Positions 7,089 through 12,849 of a stretch of DNA of 12,849 bases are shown in pieces. Position numbers and translations under genes: made by a program. Every line of letters begins with the position of its first letter. The stretch's first letter is position 1. The stretch spans positions 4,468 to 17,316 of the forward strand of contig PKZC01000404.1 of the NCBI GenBank assembly GCA_003132905.1. Direction: 5' to 3'. This stretch comes from Bryobacterales bacterium. Lineage in GTDB: Bacteria; Acidobacteriota; Terriglobia; Bryobacterales; Bryobacteraceae. The notes under the pieces are model-generated. The model was not told where the DNA came from and made no database searches. It worked only from the letters and a program-made list of their open reading frames with translations.

Positions 7089-7388
7089 ATGCCTCGTATA
7101 GTAAATTCGATTCGGAATCATTCCTTGTTGACGGCGGCTCTGGAAGGACTGGAGCTGCAGAAACAACGAATCGACGAGCAAATTCAAGAAGTGCGTTCCC
7201 TTTTGGGGAAAACACCGGGCCGTCGTGGACGTCCGCCTGGTTCCACTAACAGTGGCTCAACAAACAACGCTCCGGCCAGTAAACGCACCGCGGGACGGTT
7301 GAGCGCCGCTGCTCGGAAGAGAATCGCGGCTGCTCAGAAGCGCCGCTGGGCGGAATACCGCAAGTCGGCCGCCGGCAAATCCGCATAG
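7089..7388 (+). CDS. Small basic AT-hook protein, likely DNA-binding
   Basis: This 99-residue, strongly basic protein starts at an ATG with a clear Shine-Dalgarno (AGGAG at 7079-7083, spacing 5). Residues about 13-39 form a likely coiled coil (LLTAALEGLELQKQRIDEQI and following). Residues about 42-51 (GRRGRPPGS) are a classical AT-hook that binds the minor groove of AT-rich DNA. A Ser/Thr/Asn-rich linker leads to a C-terminal basic segment LSAAARKRIAAAQKRRWAEY, a motif found at the end of many small bacterial proteins. The design, an oligomerising helix plus a flexible DNA-binding tail, resembles nucleoid-associated proteins of the H-NS or Lsr2 kind, but sequence homology to those is not evident. 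Its last 55 bp overlap the 3' end of cbiO on the other strand. Confidence 0.8.
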   Translation: MPRIVNSIRNHSLLTAALEGLELQKQRIDEQIQEVRSLLGKTPGRRGRPPGSTNSGSTNNAPASKRTAGRLSAAARKRIAAAQKRRWAEYRKSAAGKSA

Positions 7389-8071
7389 TTCCATCCAAAA
7401 CGCCGGGCAATCTCATCCACCGAACCGCTGGCGACTAACTGTCCTTTTTCGAAAAAGACCGCGCGGGTGGCAAGCGCTGATGCCAGGCGTACGTTGTGCG
7501 TGACGATTAGTTTCGCTTGTGGAAGCTCGCTGAGTAACTGGAGTAAGTCACGTTCGGCCGGCGGGTCTAAGAACGTAGTTGGCTCATCGAGTACGAGTAT
7601 TTCGGGTTCCATAACCAGAACGCCCGCCAGCGCTACCCGCCGCTTCTCGCCTGCGCTCAGATGATAAGGGGCCTTATTCCAAACATGCGCCAAGCCGGCC
7701 TGCTGCAGCGCCAACTTCGATTTCGCGATTGCTCCCTGCTCGGGCACTCCTTGATTGAGCAGCCCGAACGTCAGGTCGTCTAAGACGGTGGGCATGAACA
7801 GTTGCTCGTCGGAGTCTTGAAAGACCATTCCGATTTTGGAGCGAATTTGTGGCAGTGTCTCCTTGCTCAGCGGCATGCCGCAAACGGTAATGCTGCCCGC
7901 TCCGCGCAAGACGCCATTCAGCTGCAAAATGAAGGTCGTCTTGCCGGACCCATTGGCGCCCAAGAGCGCCACGGTTTCGCCCGGAAGCAACGTGAAGTTG
8001 ATGCCTTCCAGAGCTTTTGTGCCATCTTCATATTGATAGTGAAGATCGCGGACTTCAATCAGCGGAGTCAT
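7334..8071 (-). CDS. cbiO: ECF-type nickel/cobalt transporter ATP-binding protein
   Basis: This 245-residue ABC ATPase drives uptake of Ni2+ or Co2+ with the CbiQ and CbiM/NikMN homologues encoded just upstream (hence CbiO or NikO). Visible motifs are Walker A GANGSGKT (residues 38-45), the Q-loop VFQDSDEQLF (83-92, the form typical of ECF ATPases), the signature LSAGEKRRVALAG (138-150, with Ala where Gly is usual), Walker B EILVLDEPTTFLDP (157-170) and the switch His192 in IVTHN. Its ATG overlaps the cbiQ stop codon by 4 bp (ATGA at 8071-8068), a sign of translational coupling. The last 18 codons and stop overlap the convergent AT-hook gene. Nearby nikR favours nickel over cobalt. Confidence 0.95.
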   Translation of the reverse strand: MTPLIEVRDLHYQYEDGTKALEGINFTLLPGETVALLGANGSGKTTFILQLNGVLRGAGSITVCGMPLSKETLPQIRSKIGMVFQDSDEQLFMPTVLDDLTFGLLNQGVPEQGAIAKSKLALQQAGLAHVWNKAPYHLSAGEKRRVALAGVLVMEPEILVLDEPTTFLDPPAERDLLQLLSELPQAKLIVTHNVRLASALATRAVFFEKGQLVASGSVDEIARRFGWNYADLPAADLRYSAQRRF

Positions 8072-8778
8072 CCCACGCGCACCAGCACCAGGAATGCGGA
8101 GACCGACAGCATGAATACGGCATCGAGCGCGCCAAAGCGCTGGGGATGGAGAATCGAAAACCGCCCTGAGAATTCGCGCGCTTGCATGGCCCGGTGAATA
8201 CCTTCGGCTCGGTTGTAAGATCGCGCGAACAAAACCGCCAACGCTCCCGTAGCCGCGCGAAATCGAAAACTTCGGCCAGCCCGAGCATCCCCTTCGCGGC
8301 AGGCTGCGGCCAATCGCATGTGCTGCGCCTGTTCCGACAGCACGAATAGATAGCGATACAAGAATTGCGCTACTAACACGAGTAATCTCGGAACTCCCAA
8401 GCGTTCCAGACCGCCGAGCAACAAGGGCAATGAAGTAGTGCCTGCCAGTAAGAGCACGGCGACCGTGGAGAGATAGCTTTTTTCCACCAGCGCCAAGGCG
8501 CGAGAGGGTTCGCCCGCCAGCCAGCTGATCAACCCGAAGGTCAGCGAAAATGGCAGCACTACCATGGCGCGCAAGAGTATGCCGCTGAGCGGAAGGCCGG
8601 CGATAAGAATGGCTGAGGCCAGCAACGCCGCGTCCGTGACCAGAATAGCGATCGCGTTTTCGGGAGTTGTTGCCAACAGGACCAGGAACACTAGGAGAGC
8701 CACGATTTTCGCGCGGGCGTCGCGGCGATGCAGCGGACTAGCGCCTTGACTCCATCGGTCCAGCAGGATGTGATGCAA
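8068..8778 (-). CDS. cbiQ: ECF-type nickel/cobalt transporter transmembrane (T) component
   Basis: This 236-residue membrane protein of the CbiQ/EcfT family links the ATPase to the substrate-binding M component. It begins with the usual SPLHRRDARAKI and has several hydrophobic helices (such as IVALLVFLVLLATTP and FLYRYLFVLSEQ). The cytoplasmic coupling segment near the C-terminus reads RAEGIHRAMQAREFSGRF; the family normally has Ala-Arg-Gly where this has Ala-Arg-Glu. The start is an unusual TTG at 8778 directly after the cbiM stop, supported by a Shine-Dalgarno. The stop overlaps the cbiO start by 4 bp. Confidence 0.93.
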   Translation of the reverse strand: MHHILLDRWSQGASPLHRRDARAKIVALLVFLVLLATTPENAIAILVTDAALLASAILIAGLPLSGILLRAMVVLPFSLTFGLISWLAGEPSRALALVEKSYLSTVAVLLLAGTTSLPLLLGGLERLGVPRLLVLVAQFLYRYLFVLSEQAQHMRLAAACREGDARAGRSFRFRAATGALAVLFARSYNRAEGIHRAMQAREFSGRFSILHPQRFGALDAVFMLSVSAFLVLVRVG

Positions 8779-9681
8779 TCAAGTGCTCCTGCGGCGGACC
8801 AGCCACCGGGCCGTGGCAGCGCACACTGCATAGATAAGCAACAACCCCGCCAGCCCAGCTGTGGCTTTTCTCATCCAGACCGATTCACCGAACGATCCGA
8901 AACTGTAATCCGCCAAAGGCGCATGCAGCACGGTCTTCGCGGTGAGGCCCATTTCGATTCCCAGCCGCTGAATGCCGTCGGGAGATGCCGAAGCCACCAG
9001 AAATCCAACCAGGCCCAGAGCGACGGCCGCTAGGCTGAAAACCGCCAGGGTACGCCGGCTGGAACCATGCGGCCGTTGAACAAATCCGGCATTGAGTTTT
9101 TCGATAGCCTGAATCACGCAAATCGTAATCGCGCCTTCTATCGCCGCGCTGGCCGCAAACAGAGCCAGAGAAATCGCCACCACTGGCCGGGGCATGGCGA
9201 CACCCGACATCAGCAACTCGCCGAGCGCCAGCGATCCGCTTACCATTACCGACAGGAACGCCCCGGCGAAGATCGCAGCGCGACGCCACTTCGCACCCCA
9301 CACGTGAAACGGCCAGTATCCGGCAAGTACGCCGATTACCGCCATGTTAAAGACATTGGCTCCGAGCGCAAGCACGCCGCCGTCCTGAAAGACAAATGCC
9401 TGAATGGCGATGATCACGGTCATCACCAGAACCGCCGGAGCCGGACCAAGCGTAACGGCCAGCAACGCGCCGCCCACCAGGTGTCCACTGGTGCCGACGC
9501 CAACGGGGAAGTTGATCATTTGGGCGGCGAACACAAATGCTCCCATCACGCCCAGCAGGGGAATGCGCGTATCTTCCAGTTCGCGGCCCGCCTGCCGTAC
9601 CATCAAAGCGAGGGCCGGCACGGTGATGGCGTCCATCGTCGCCCATACTGGTGGCGATAGAAAATTGTCCGGAATGTGCAT
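8779..9681 (-). CDS. cbiM: ECF nickel/cobalt transporter substrate-binding component, CbiM/NikM fused to a PDGLE (NikN-like) domain
   Basis: This 300-residue membrane protein captures Ni2+ or Co2+. It starts with MHIPDNFL, the mature N-terminus that contributes ligands in characterised NikM/CbiM (Met1 amine and His2), and has His67 in GVGTSGHLVGG, the third ligand position. The CbiM core spans residues 1 to about 200. After a linker with GSSRRTLAVF, a PDGLE-type C-terminal domain follows (residues about 210-295: SPDGIQRLG, HAPLADY and a final helix), equivalent to the NikN subunit. No separate CbiN gene is present, as expected for this fused NikMN form. It is the first gene of the M-Q-O operon, divergent from nikR across 94 bp. 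The third residue after MHIP-Asp is Asn instead of the usual Gly. Nickel is inferred from the nikR neighbour. Confidence 0.94.
   Translation of the reverse strand: MHIPDNFLSPPVWATMDAITVPALALMVRQAGRELEDTRIPLLGVMGAFVFAAQMINFPVGVGTSGHLVGGALLAVTLGPAPAVLVMTVIIAIQAFVFQDGGVLALGANVFNMAVIGVLAGYWPFHVWGAKWRRAAIFAGAFLSVMVSGSLALGELLMSGVAMPRPVVAISLALFAASAAIEGAITICVIQAIEKLNAGFVQRPHGSSRRTLAVFSLAAVALGLVGFLVASASPDGIQRLGIEMGLTAKTVLHAPLADYSFGSFGESVWMRKATAGLAGLLLIYAVCAATARWLVRRRST
8786..8790 (-). promoter_or_regulatory. ribosome binding site that fixes the TTG start of cbiQ
   Basis: AGGAG on the minus strand, inside the last codons of cbiM, lies 7 nt before TTG at 8778-8776. The cbiM stop codon TGA abuts that TTG (TGATTG). 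No ATG or GTG in frame lies nearby at a suitable distance, so the TTG start is favoured and translation is probably coupled to cbiM. Confidence 0.7.
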
Positions 9682-9775
9682 CGCGCCGCAGTCTCAAAGT
9701 AGCACGATTTTCCAAAGCGTATGACGACGCGCAGCCTTGCCGTGCGAGGCCGGCTCCGCTAATCTGGCTATACCG
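9682..9775. promoter_or_regulatory. divergent control region between the Ni transporter operon and nikR
   Basis: This 94-bp gap should hold both promoters and a NikR operator. I can see a GTATGA half-site like that of the E. coli NikR operator (9719-9724) but no matching TCATAC at 16 bp. A short palindrome GCCTTGC-CGT-GCGAGGC (9734-9750, one mismatch) is the strongest dyad. No convincing -35/-10 pair stands out on either strand. The role is inferred from gene order. Confidence 0.45.
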
Positions 9776-10192
9776 ATGAGCGATCTCAGCCGTATCGGCG
9801 TGGCAATCGACGCCAGCCTCCTGAAGAAATTCGACCACTTGATTGCAGCCCGCGGATATACCAACCGCTCGGAGGCATTTCGAGATTTGATTCGGGACGA
9901 GTTGGTCGAAAAGTTGTGGGAGCGTCCCGATGCCAATGTGGTGGGCACCGTCACCCTGGTCTACGATCATCACGTACGCATGCTGAATGAAAAGCTGACC
10001 GATCTTCAACACTCGCACTTTCATAACGTTCTATCCACCATGCATGTGCATCTTGACCACGACAATTGCCTGGAGGTTCTGGTGGTCAAAGGAAAAGCGG
10101 GCGCTGTCAAGAAAATCGCGGATGCCCTGATCAGCACCAAGGGAGTGAAGCATGGACGGCTGACCATCACCTCCACTGGAGTGGAGCTGTGA
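9776..10192 (+). CDS. nikR: Nickel-responsive transcriptional regulator NikR
   Basis: NikR is a tetrameric ribbon-helix-helix repressor that binds DNA when loaded with Ni2+ and shuts off nickel uptake. From the ATG at 9776 it has 138 residues, close to the E. coli length; an in-frame TTG at 9737 would add 13 non-conserved residues. Residues 4-45 are the RHH domain (LSRIGVAIDASLLKKFDHLI, then GYTNRSEAFRDLIRDELVE). The C-terminal ACT-like metal domain keeps all four high-affinity ligands: His79, His90, His92 and Cys98 in QHSHFH and MHVHLDHDNCLE, matching His76, His87, His89 and Cys95 of E. coli. It is divergent from the cbiM-cbiQ-cbiO operon, its expected target. Its stop overlaps the acpS start by 4 bp. 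No clear Shine-Dalgarno is visible. Confidence 0.96.
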   Translation: MSDLSRIGVAIDASLLKKFDHLIAARGYTNRSEAFRDLIRDELVEKLWERPDANVVGTVTLVYDHHVRMLNEKLTDLQHSHFHNVLSTMHVHLDHDNCLEVLVVKGKAGAVKKIADALISTKGVKHGRLTITSTGVEL

Positions 10193-10566
10193 TCGTCGGG
10201 ACGGGCGTCGATCTCGCCGAGGTGGACCGTATTCGAAACGCTATCGAGCGGCATGGCAGCCGCTTTATCGAACGCATCTATACTCCCGCCGAAATCGCCT
10301 ACGTCGAGCGGAAGGCCAACCGCTATGAACGCTACGCGGCACGATTCGCGGCCAAAGAAGCCGGGATGAAGGCCATCGGGACAGGGTGGAAGCGCGGCGT
10401 CCGCTGGCGTGACTTCGAAGTAAAGAACCTGCCGTCGGGGCGTCCGACGCTGCAATTTCATGGCGTGGCGGCGGAATTTGCGGATAGCCTGGGAGTCCGC
10501 AATATCGCGCTCTCGATTACCCACACGGCGGTGCAGGCCATGGCGATGGTGATTTTGGAGACCTAG
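10189..10566 (+). CDS. acpS: Holo-[acyl-carrier-protein] synthase
   Basis: AcpS transfers 4'-phosphopantetheine from CoA to a Ser of the acyl carrier protein, activating fatty acid synthesis. The 125-residue protein has the usual size. The N-terminal IVGTGVDLAEVDRI contains the Mg-binding Asp8; ARFAAKEAGMKAIGTGW contains the second metal ligand Glu57; the C-terminal LSITHT motif is present. The start is a GTG at 10189 within GTGA, overlapping the nikR stop. A GGAG at 10178-10181, 7 nt upstream inside nikR, supports this start, so translation is probably coupled to nikR. acpS is more often found beside pdxJ, recG or alr-type genes than beside nikR. Confidence 0.96.
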   Translation: MIVGTGVDLAEVDRIRNAIERHGSRFIERIYTPAEIAYVERKANRYERYAARFAAKEAGMKAIGTGWKRGVRWRDFEVKNLPSGRPTLQFHGVAAEFADSLGVRNIALSITHTAVQAMAMVILET

Positions 10567-10625
10567 CGCCGCTCGCGATTTATCTTTATTTGAGACAACT
10601 TCTTGCTCCGCGCAACTTCCCTGGC

Positions 10626-11177
10626 ATGAAGAGCAAGCCAAAACCACGTCCCGTGAGACGGATCGCAACGGTGCAGCGCGCGTACATCGAAAAGCGCATC
10701 TACTTTGTTCGTAGTCAAAGGGTGATCATCGATACCGACCTTGCGACGCTTTATCGCGTTCCGACCAAAGCTTTTAATCAAGCCGTTCGCCGCAATATGC
10801 TACGTTTCCCGGCGGACTTCATGTTTCAACTCACCTCGGATGAGACAGAAAACTTGAGGTCACAGATTGTGACCTCAAGTTGGGGAGGGCGGCGCTATCT
10901 GCCCTTCGTATTCACCGAACAAGGTGTCGCGATGCTCTCCAGCGTGCTGAATAGCGACAGAGCCATCCAGGTGAATATTGCAATTATGCGTGCATTCGTC
11001 AAACTGCGCGAATTGCTCGCCACTCATCAAGACCTTGCCTTCCGCCTGGAAGAATTGGAAAAGAAGTTTCATAGGCACGACGGACAGATCCGGGAAGTCT
11101 TCGATGCCATTCGAGCGCTGCTTGCCTCGCCGAAGGCTGCGATCGGGTTTCGAGTTCAGCCCTCCCAGCAAAAGTGA
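10626..11177 (+). CDS. ORF6N-domain protein
   Basis: Residues about 17-110 match the ORF6N domain, a KilA-N-associated, probably DNA-binding domain common in phages and in chromosomal islands. The family phrases are clear: IEKRIYFVRSQRVIIDTDLA, LYRVPTKAFNQAVRRN, RFPADFMFQLTSDE, LRSQIVTSSWGGRRYLPFVF, TEQGVAMLSSVLNSDRAIQV and NIAIMRAFVKLRELL. A C-terminal coiled-coil segment follows (LAFRLEELEKKFHRHDGQIREVF in two parts). From the ATG at 10626 it has 183 residues; a TTG at 10590 could add 12. Neither has a good Shine-Dalgarno. The gene is isolated, with no phage or toxin gene beside it, which suggests a past insertion. Codons 76-86 contain a perfect inverted repeat. Its cellular role is unknown. 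Confidence 0.92.
   Translation: MKSKPKPRPVRRIATVQRAYIEKRIYFVRSQRVIIDTDLATLYRVPTKAFNQAVRRNMLRFPADFMFQLTSDETENLRSQIVTSSWGGRRYLPFVFTEQGVAMLSSVLNSDRAIQVNIAIMRAFVKLRELLATHQDLAFRLEELEKKFHRHDGQIREVFDAIRALLASPKAAIGFRVQPSQQK
10851..10881. repeat. perfect 14-bp inverted repeat inside the ORF6N gene
   Basis: AACTTGAGGTCACA (10851-10864) and TGTGACCTCAAGTT (10868-10881) are exact reverse complements separated by GAT. The element covers codons 76-86 (NLRSQIVTSSW). It would form a stable hairpin in mRNA or serve as a dyad for a dimeric DNA-binding protein. Confidence 0.85.
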
Positions 11178-11223
11178 GAGAAGTTCAGCCTGTGGCCCAC
11201 TAGGCCTATGTCCCAAGCGCCAC

Positions 11224-12849
11224 ATGTTGTTCCGGATCACGCTCGTGCTCGCCCTGACCGCGGCTTCCTTGGCGTCTCAATCAGCCGATCCCACTTACCA
11301 ACATCTGGAACGTGCCTATCAGGCTCTGCGCGATAAGAACTACGATCAAGCCATTGCCGGCTTTCAGCGGGCCATCGCGCTCACGCCGGAGCGCGCCTCC
11401 ATTCGGAAGGATCTCGCCTACACGCTGCTCAAGGTTGGAAAGAACGAAGACGCGCGCGACCAATTCGGCGAAGCGATGCGCCTGGATTCCACCGATGGAC
11501 ACGTGGCACTCGAGTACGCGTTCCTTTGCTTCGAAAACAAACAGCAGGCGCTGGCGCGTCACATTTTTGACCGCATCCGGAAAACTGGCCAAGGGGCGCT
11601 CCGGGAAACGGCTGAGCAGGCCTTTCAAAATATCGACGGACCTCTCGCGGCGGGGATTGTTCGTTGGCAAAAGGCGCTGGAGGCCGAGCCCAACAACTTC
11701 AGTGCGCACCAGGAACTCGCCACGCTGGCCGAGCAGCGCGATCAGCCCGGGCTGGCTGCAGAACATTATCAAATAGCGTGGACCCTGCGGCCCGCCGAGC
11801 GTTCCCTGATGCTCGATTTGGCTCGGGTCTGGAAACTAAGCGGCCGCAGCGAAGACGCCGACTCGCTGCTGCTGGCGGCGTCGCGCGGCGGACCACCGCG
11901 TGTTGCGGAACAAGCACGTGAACTGCTGCCTGGCCGCTATCCGTACGTTTACGAATTTGAGAAGGCGCTCCAATTCGATCCGCAAAACTTCGAACTGCGC
12001 CGTGAATACGCTTACTTGTTGCTGGCCATCGGCAAAGCACCCGAGGCCGAACATCAGTTTCAAGCCCTTCATGACGTGTCTCCAAACGATCAGCTCACGA
12101 CGGCTCAACTGGGATTCCTGCGTTTGAATCGACAGAATTTCGCGGGCGCTCAACCTCTTTTGGATCAAGTGTTGAAAGGCGGCGACAAGGAACTAGCCGA
12201 TCGCGTGCGGGTTGCACTAAAGCTGCCGCAAGGTCTCAATCAGCGCGAGAATCCGGCTCAACCAAATCCGCCCGATGCCAAGGCTCTCGCGGAAAAAAGC
12301 ATGCAGGCCGGCTATTTGAAGGATGCACTGAAATATCTTACGATCGCCCACGAGAATGACCCGTCCGACTTCTCCATCATGCTCAAGATGGGATGGGCTT
12401 ACAACATCCTGCATGACGACCGCGAAGCAATCCAGTGGTTTCGCGAAGCCAGCAAAAGTTCCGATTCTTCCATTGCCAGCGAAGCTAGTAAGGCTTATCG
12501 AAACTTAGCGTCCGAGTTCAATCCCTTCCGCACTACGGTTTGGATTTTTCCTTTTTTCTCCAGCCGCTGGCATGACGCTTTTGGCTACGGCCAGATTAAG
12601 ACCGAATTGAAGCTCGGCCGTTTTCCCGTTCATCCCTACCTCTCCATTCGACTGGACGGCGATGTGCGCCAGACCATCGGACCCACAGTCGGCATCGCCA
12701 ACCCGCAATATCTTTCGGAAACTTCGTTCATCTTCGCCGCGGGCGCAGCTACGGTCCCTTGGCACGGTGCTACCGGATGGTTTGAGGCGGGCGAAGCCGT
12801 CAAATATCTTCCCAACCGCACGGATGTGGGCGCGATGATACCGGACTAC
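11224..12849 (+). CDS. TPR protein with probable C-terminal outer-membrane domain (3' end outside window)
   Basis: The frame is open from the ATG at 11224 to the right edge (542 codons, no stop), so the gene is incomplete. Residues 1-20 (MLFRITLVLALTAASLASQS) are a signal peptide. Residues about 24-430 are repeated TPR-like helix pairs (for example YQALRDKNYDQAIAGFQRAI, ALTPERASIRKDLAYTLLKV, LRREYAYLLLAIGKAPEAEH, MLKMGWAYNILHDDREAIQW). From about residue 435 the character changes to alternating aromatic and polar strands (TTVWIFPFFSSRWHDAFGYG, TELKLGRFPVHPYLSIRLDG, SFIFAAGAATVPWHGATGWF), like an outer-membrane barrel. A TPR-plus-barrel layout is known from polysaccharide export proteins (BcsC, PgaA, PelB) and the N4 phage adsorption protein NfrA; which of these applies cannot be decided here. 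No Shine-Dalgarno is visible before the ATG, and an upstream ATG at 11208 is out of frame. Confidence 0.8.
   Translation, partial: MLFRITLVLALTAASLASQSADPTYQHLERAYQALRDKNYDQAIAGFQRAIALTPERASIRKDLAYTLLKVGKNEDARDQFGEAMRLDSTDGHVALEYAFLCFENKQQALARHIFDRIRKTGQGALRETAEQAFQNIDGPLAAGIVRWQKALEAEPNNFSAHQELATLAEQRDQPGLAAEHYQIAWTLRPAERSLMLDLARVWKLSGRSEDADSLLLAASRGGPPRVAEQARELLPGRYPYVYEFEKALQFDPQNFELRREYAYLLLAIGKAPEAEHQFQALHDVSPNDQLTTAQLGFLRLNRQNFAGAQPLLDQVLKGGDKELADRVRVALKLPQGLNQRENPAQPNPPDAKALAEKSMQAGYLKDALKYLTIAHENDPSDFSIMLKMGWAYNILHDDREAIQWFREASKSSDSSIASEASKAYRNLASEFNPFRTTVWIFPFFSSRWHDAFGYGQIKTELKLGRFPVHPYLSIRLDGDVRQTIGPTVGIANPQYLSETSFIFAAGAATVPWHGATGWFEAGEAVKYLPNRTDVGAMIPDY

Noticed and set aside
9067..9660. 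Plus-strand frame of 197 codons opposite cbiM
   Set aside because: cbiM is fully supported by family motifs; the antisense frame is rich in Arg/His as expected from a G+C-rich shadow.
9702..9745. GCACG...CGTGC arms as a NikR operator
   Set aside because: The arms are only 5 bp and 34 bp apart, which fits no known NikR spacing and is expected by chance in G+C-rich DNA.
10875..11240. Minus-strand frame opposite the ORF6N gene
   Set aside because: The plus-strand protein in the same bases matches the ORF6N family along its length; the antisense frame has no recognisable features or start signals.
11281..11776. Overlapping frames of about 155-163 codons on both strands inside the last TPR gene
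   Set aside because: The frame from 11224 has a signal peptide and TPR repeats and runs to the window edge; the others are shadows.

Overview
The window looks like a chromosomal segment of an acidobacterium, probably from the Solibacter/Bryobacter side of the phylum. The pointers are a moderately high G+C content, an Oar-like TonB-dependent receptor with a carboxypeptidase-type N-terminal domain and a Gly/Arg-rich insert, several TPR proteins with secretion signals, and tightly packed small operons. The taxonomy is an inference from gene style; no rRNA or other marker is present.

Layout. Bases 1-5014 carry four minus-strand genes. Reading downstream they are a small secreted beta-rich protein (5014-4688, followed by two hairpins), a secreted TPR protein with a TolB/CsgG-like N-terminal region (4562-3369), a PP2C-type Ser/Thr phosphatase (3307-2603), and a TonB-dependent receptor (2517 to beyond the left edge). 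Bases 5107-6402 (minus) hold miaA and an unknown 99-residue protein with an internal duplication. Divergent to these, on the plus strand, come dtd (6572-7030) and a small basic AT-hook protein (7089-7388). The tail of the AT-hook gene overlaps the convergent end of a nickel/cobalt transporter operon.

Bases 7334-10566 form a nickel module. The ECF transporter operon nikMN/cbiM-cbiQ-cbiO runs on the minus strand (9681 to 7334). Facing away from it across 94 bp is nikR, whose stop codon overlaps the start of acpS (holo-ACP synthase). NikR probably controls the transporter and possibly itself and acpS. Next comes an ORF6N-domain protein (10626-11177), a family typical of phage and toxin-antitoxin neighbourhoods, whose coding sequence contains a perfect 14-bp inverted repeat. 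Last is a TPR protein (11224 to beyond the right edge) that appears to pass into an outer-membrane barrel.

The genes are mostly recognisable families and no complete new multi-gene system stands out. The best leads are the perfect palindrome inside the ORF6N gene, the unknown duplicated-motif protein between miaA and dtd with a dyad in its upstream region, the convergent coding overlap of cbiO and the AT-hook gene, and the nikR-acpS coupling. There is no gene-free stretch over 300 bp, and I saw no tRNA, rRNA, CRISPR array or insertion sequence.
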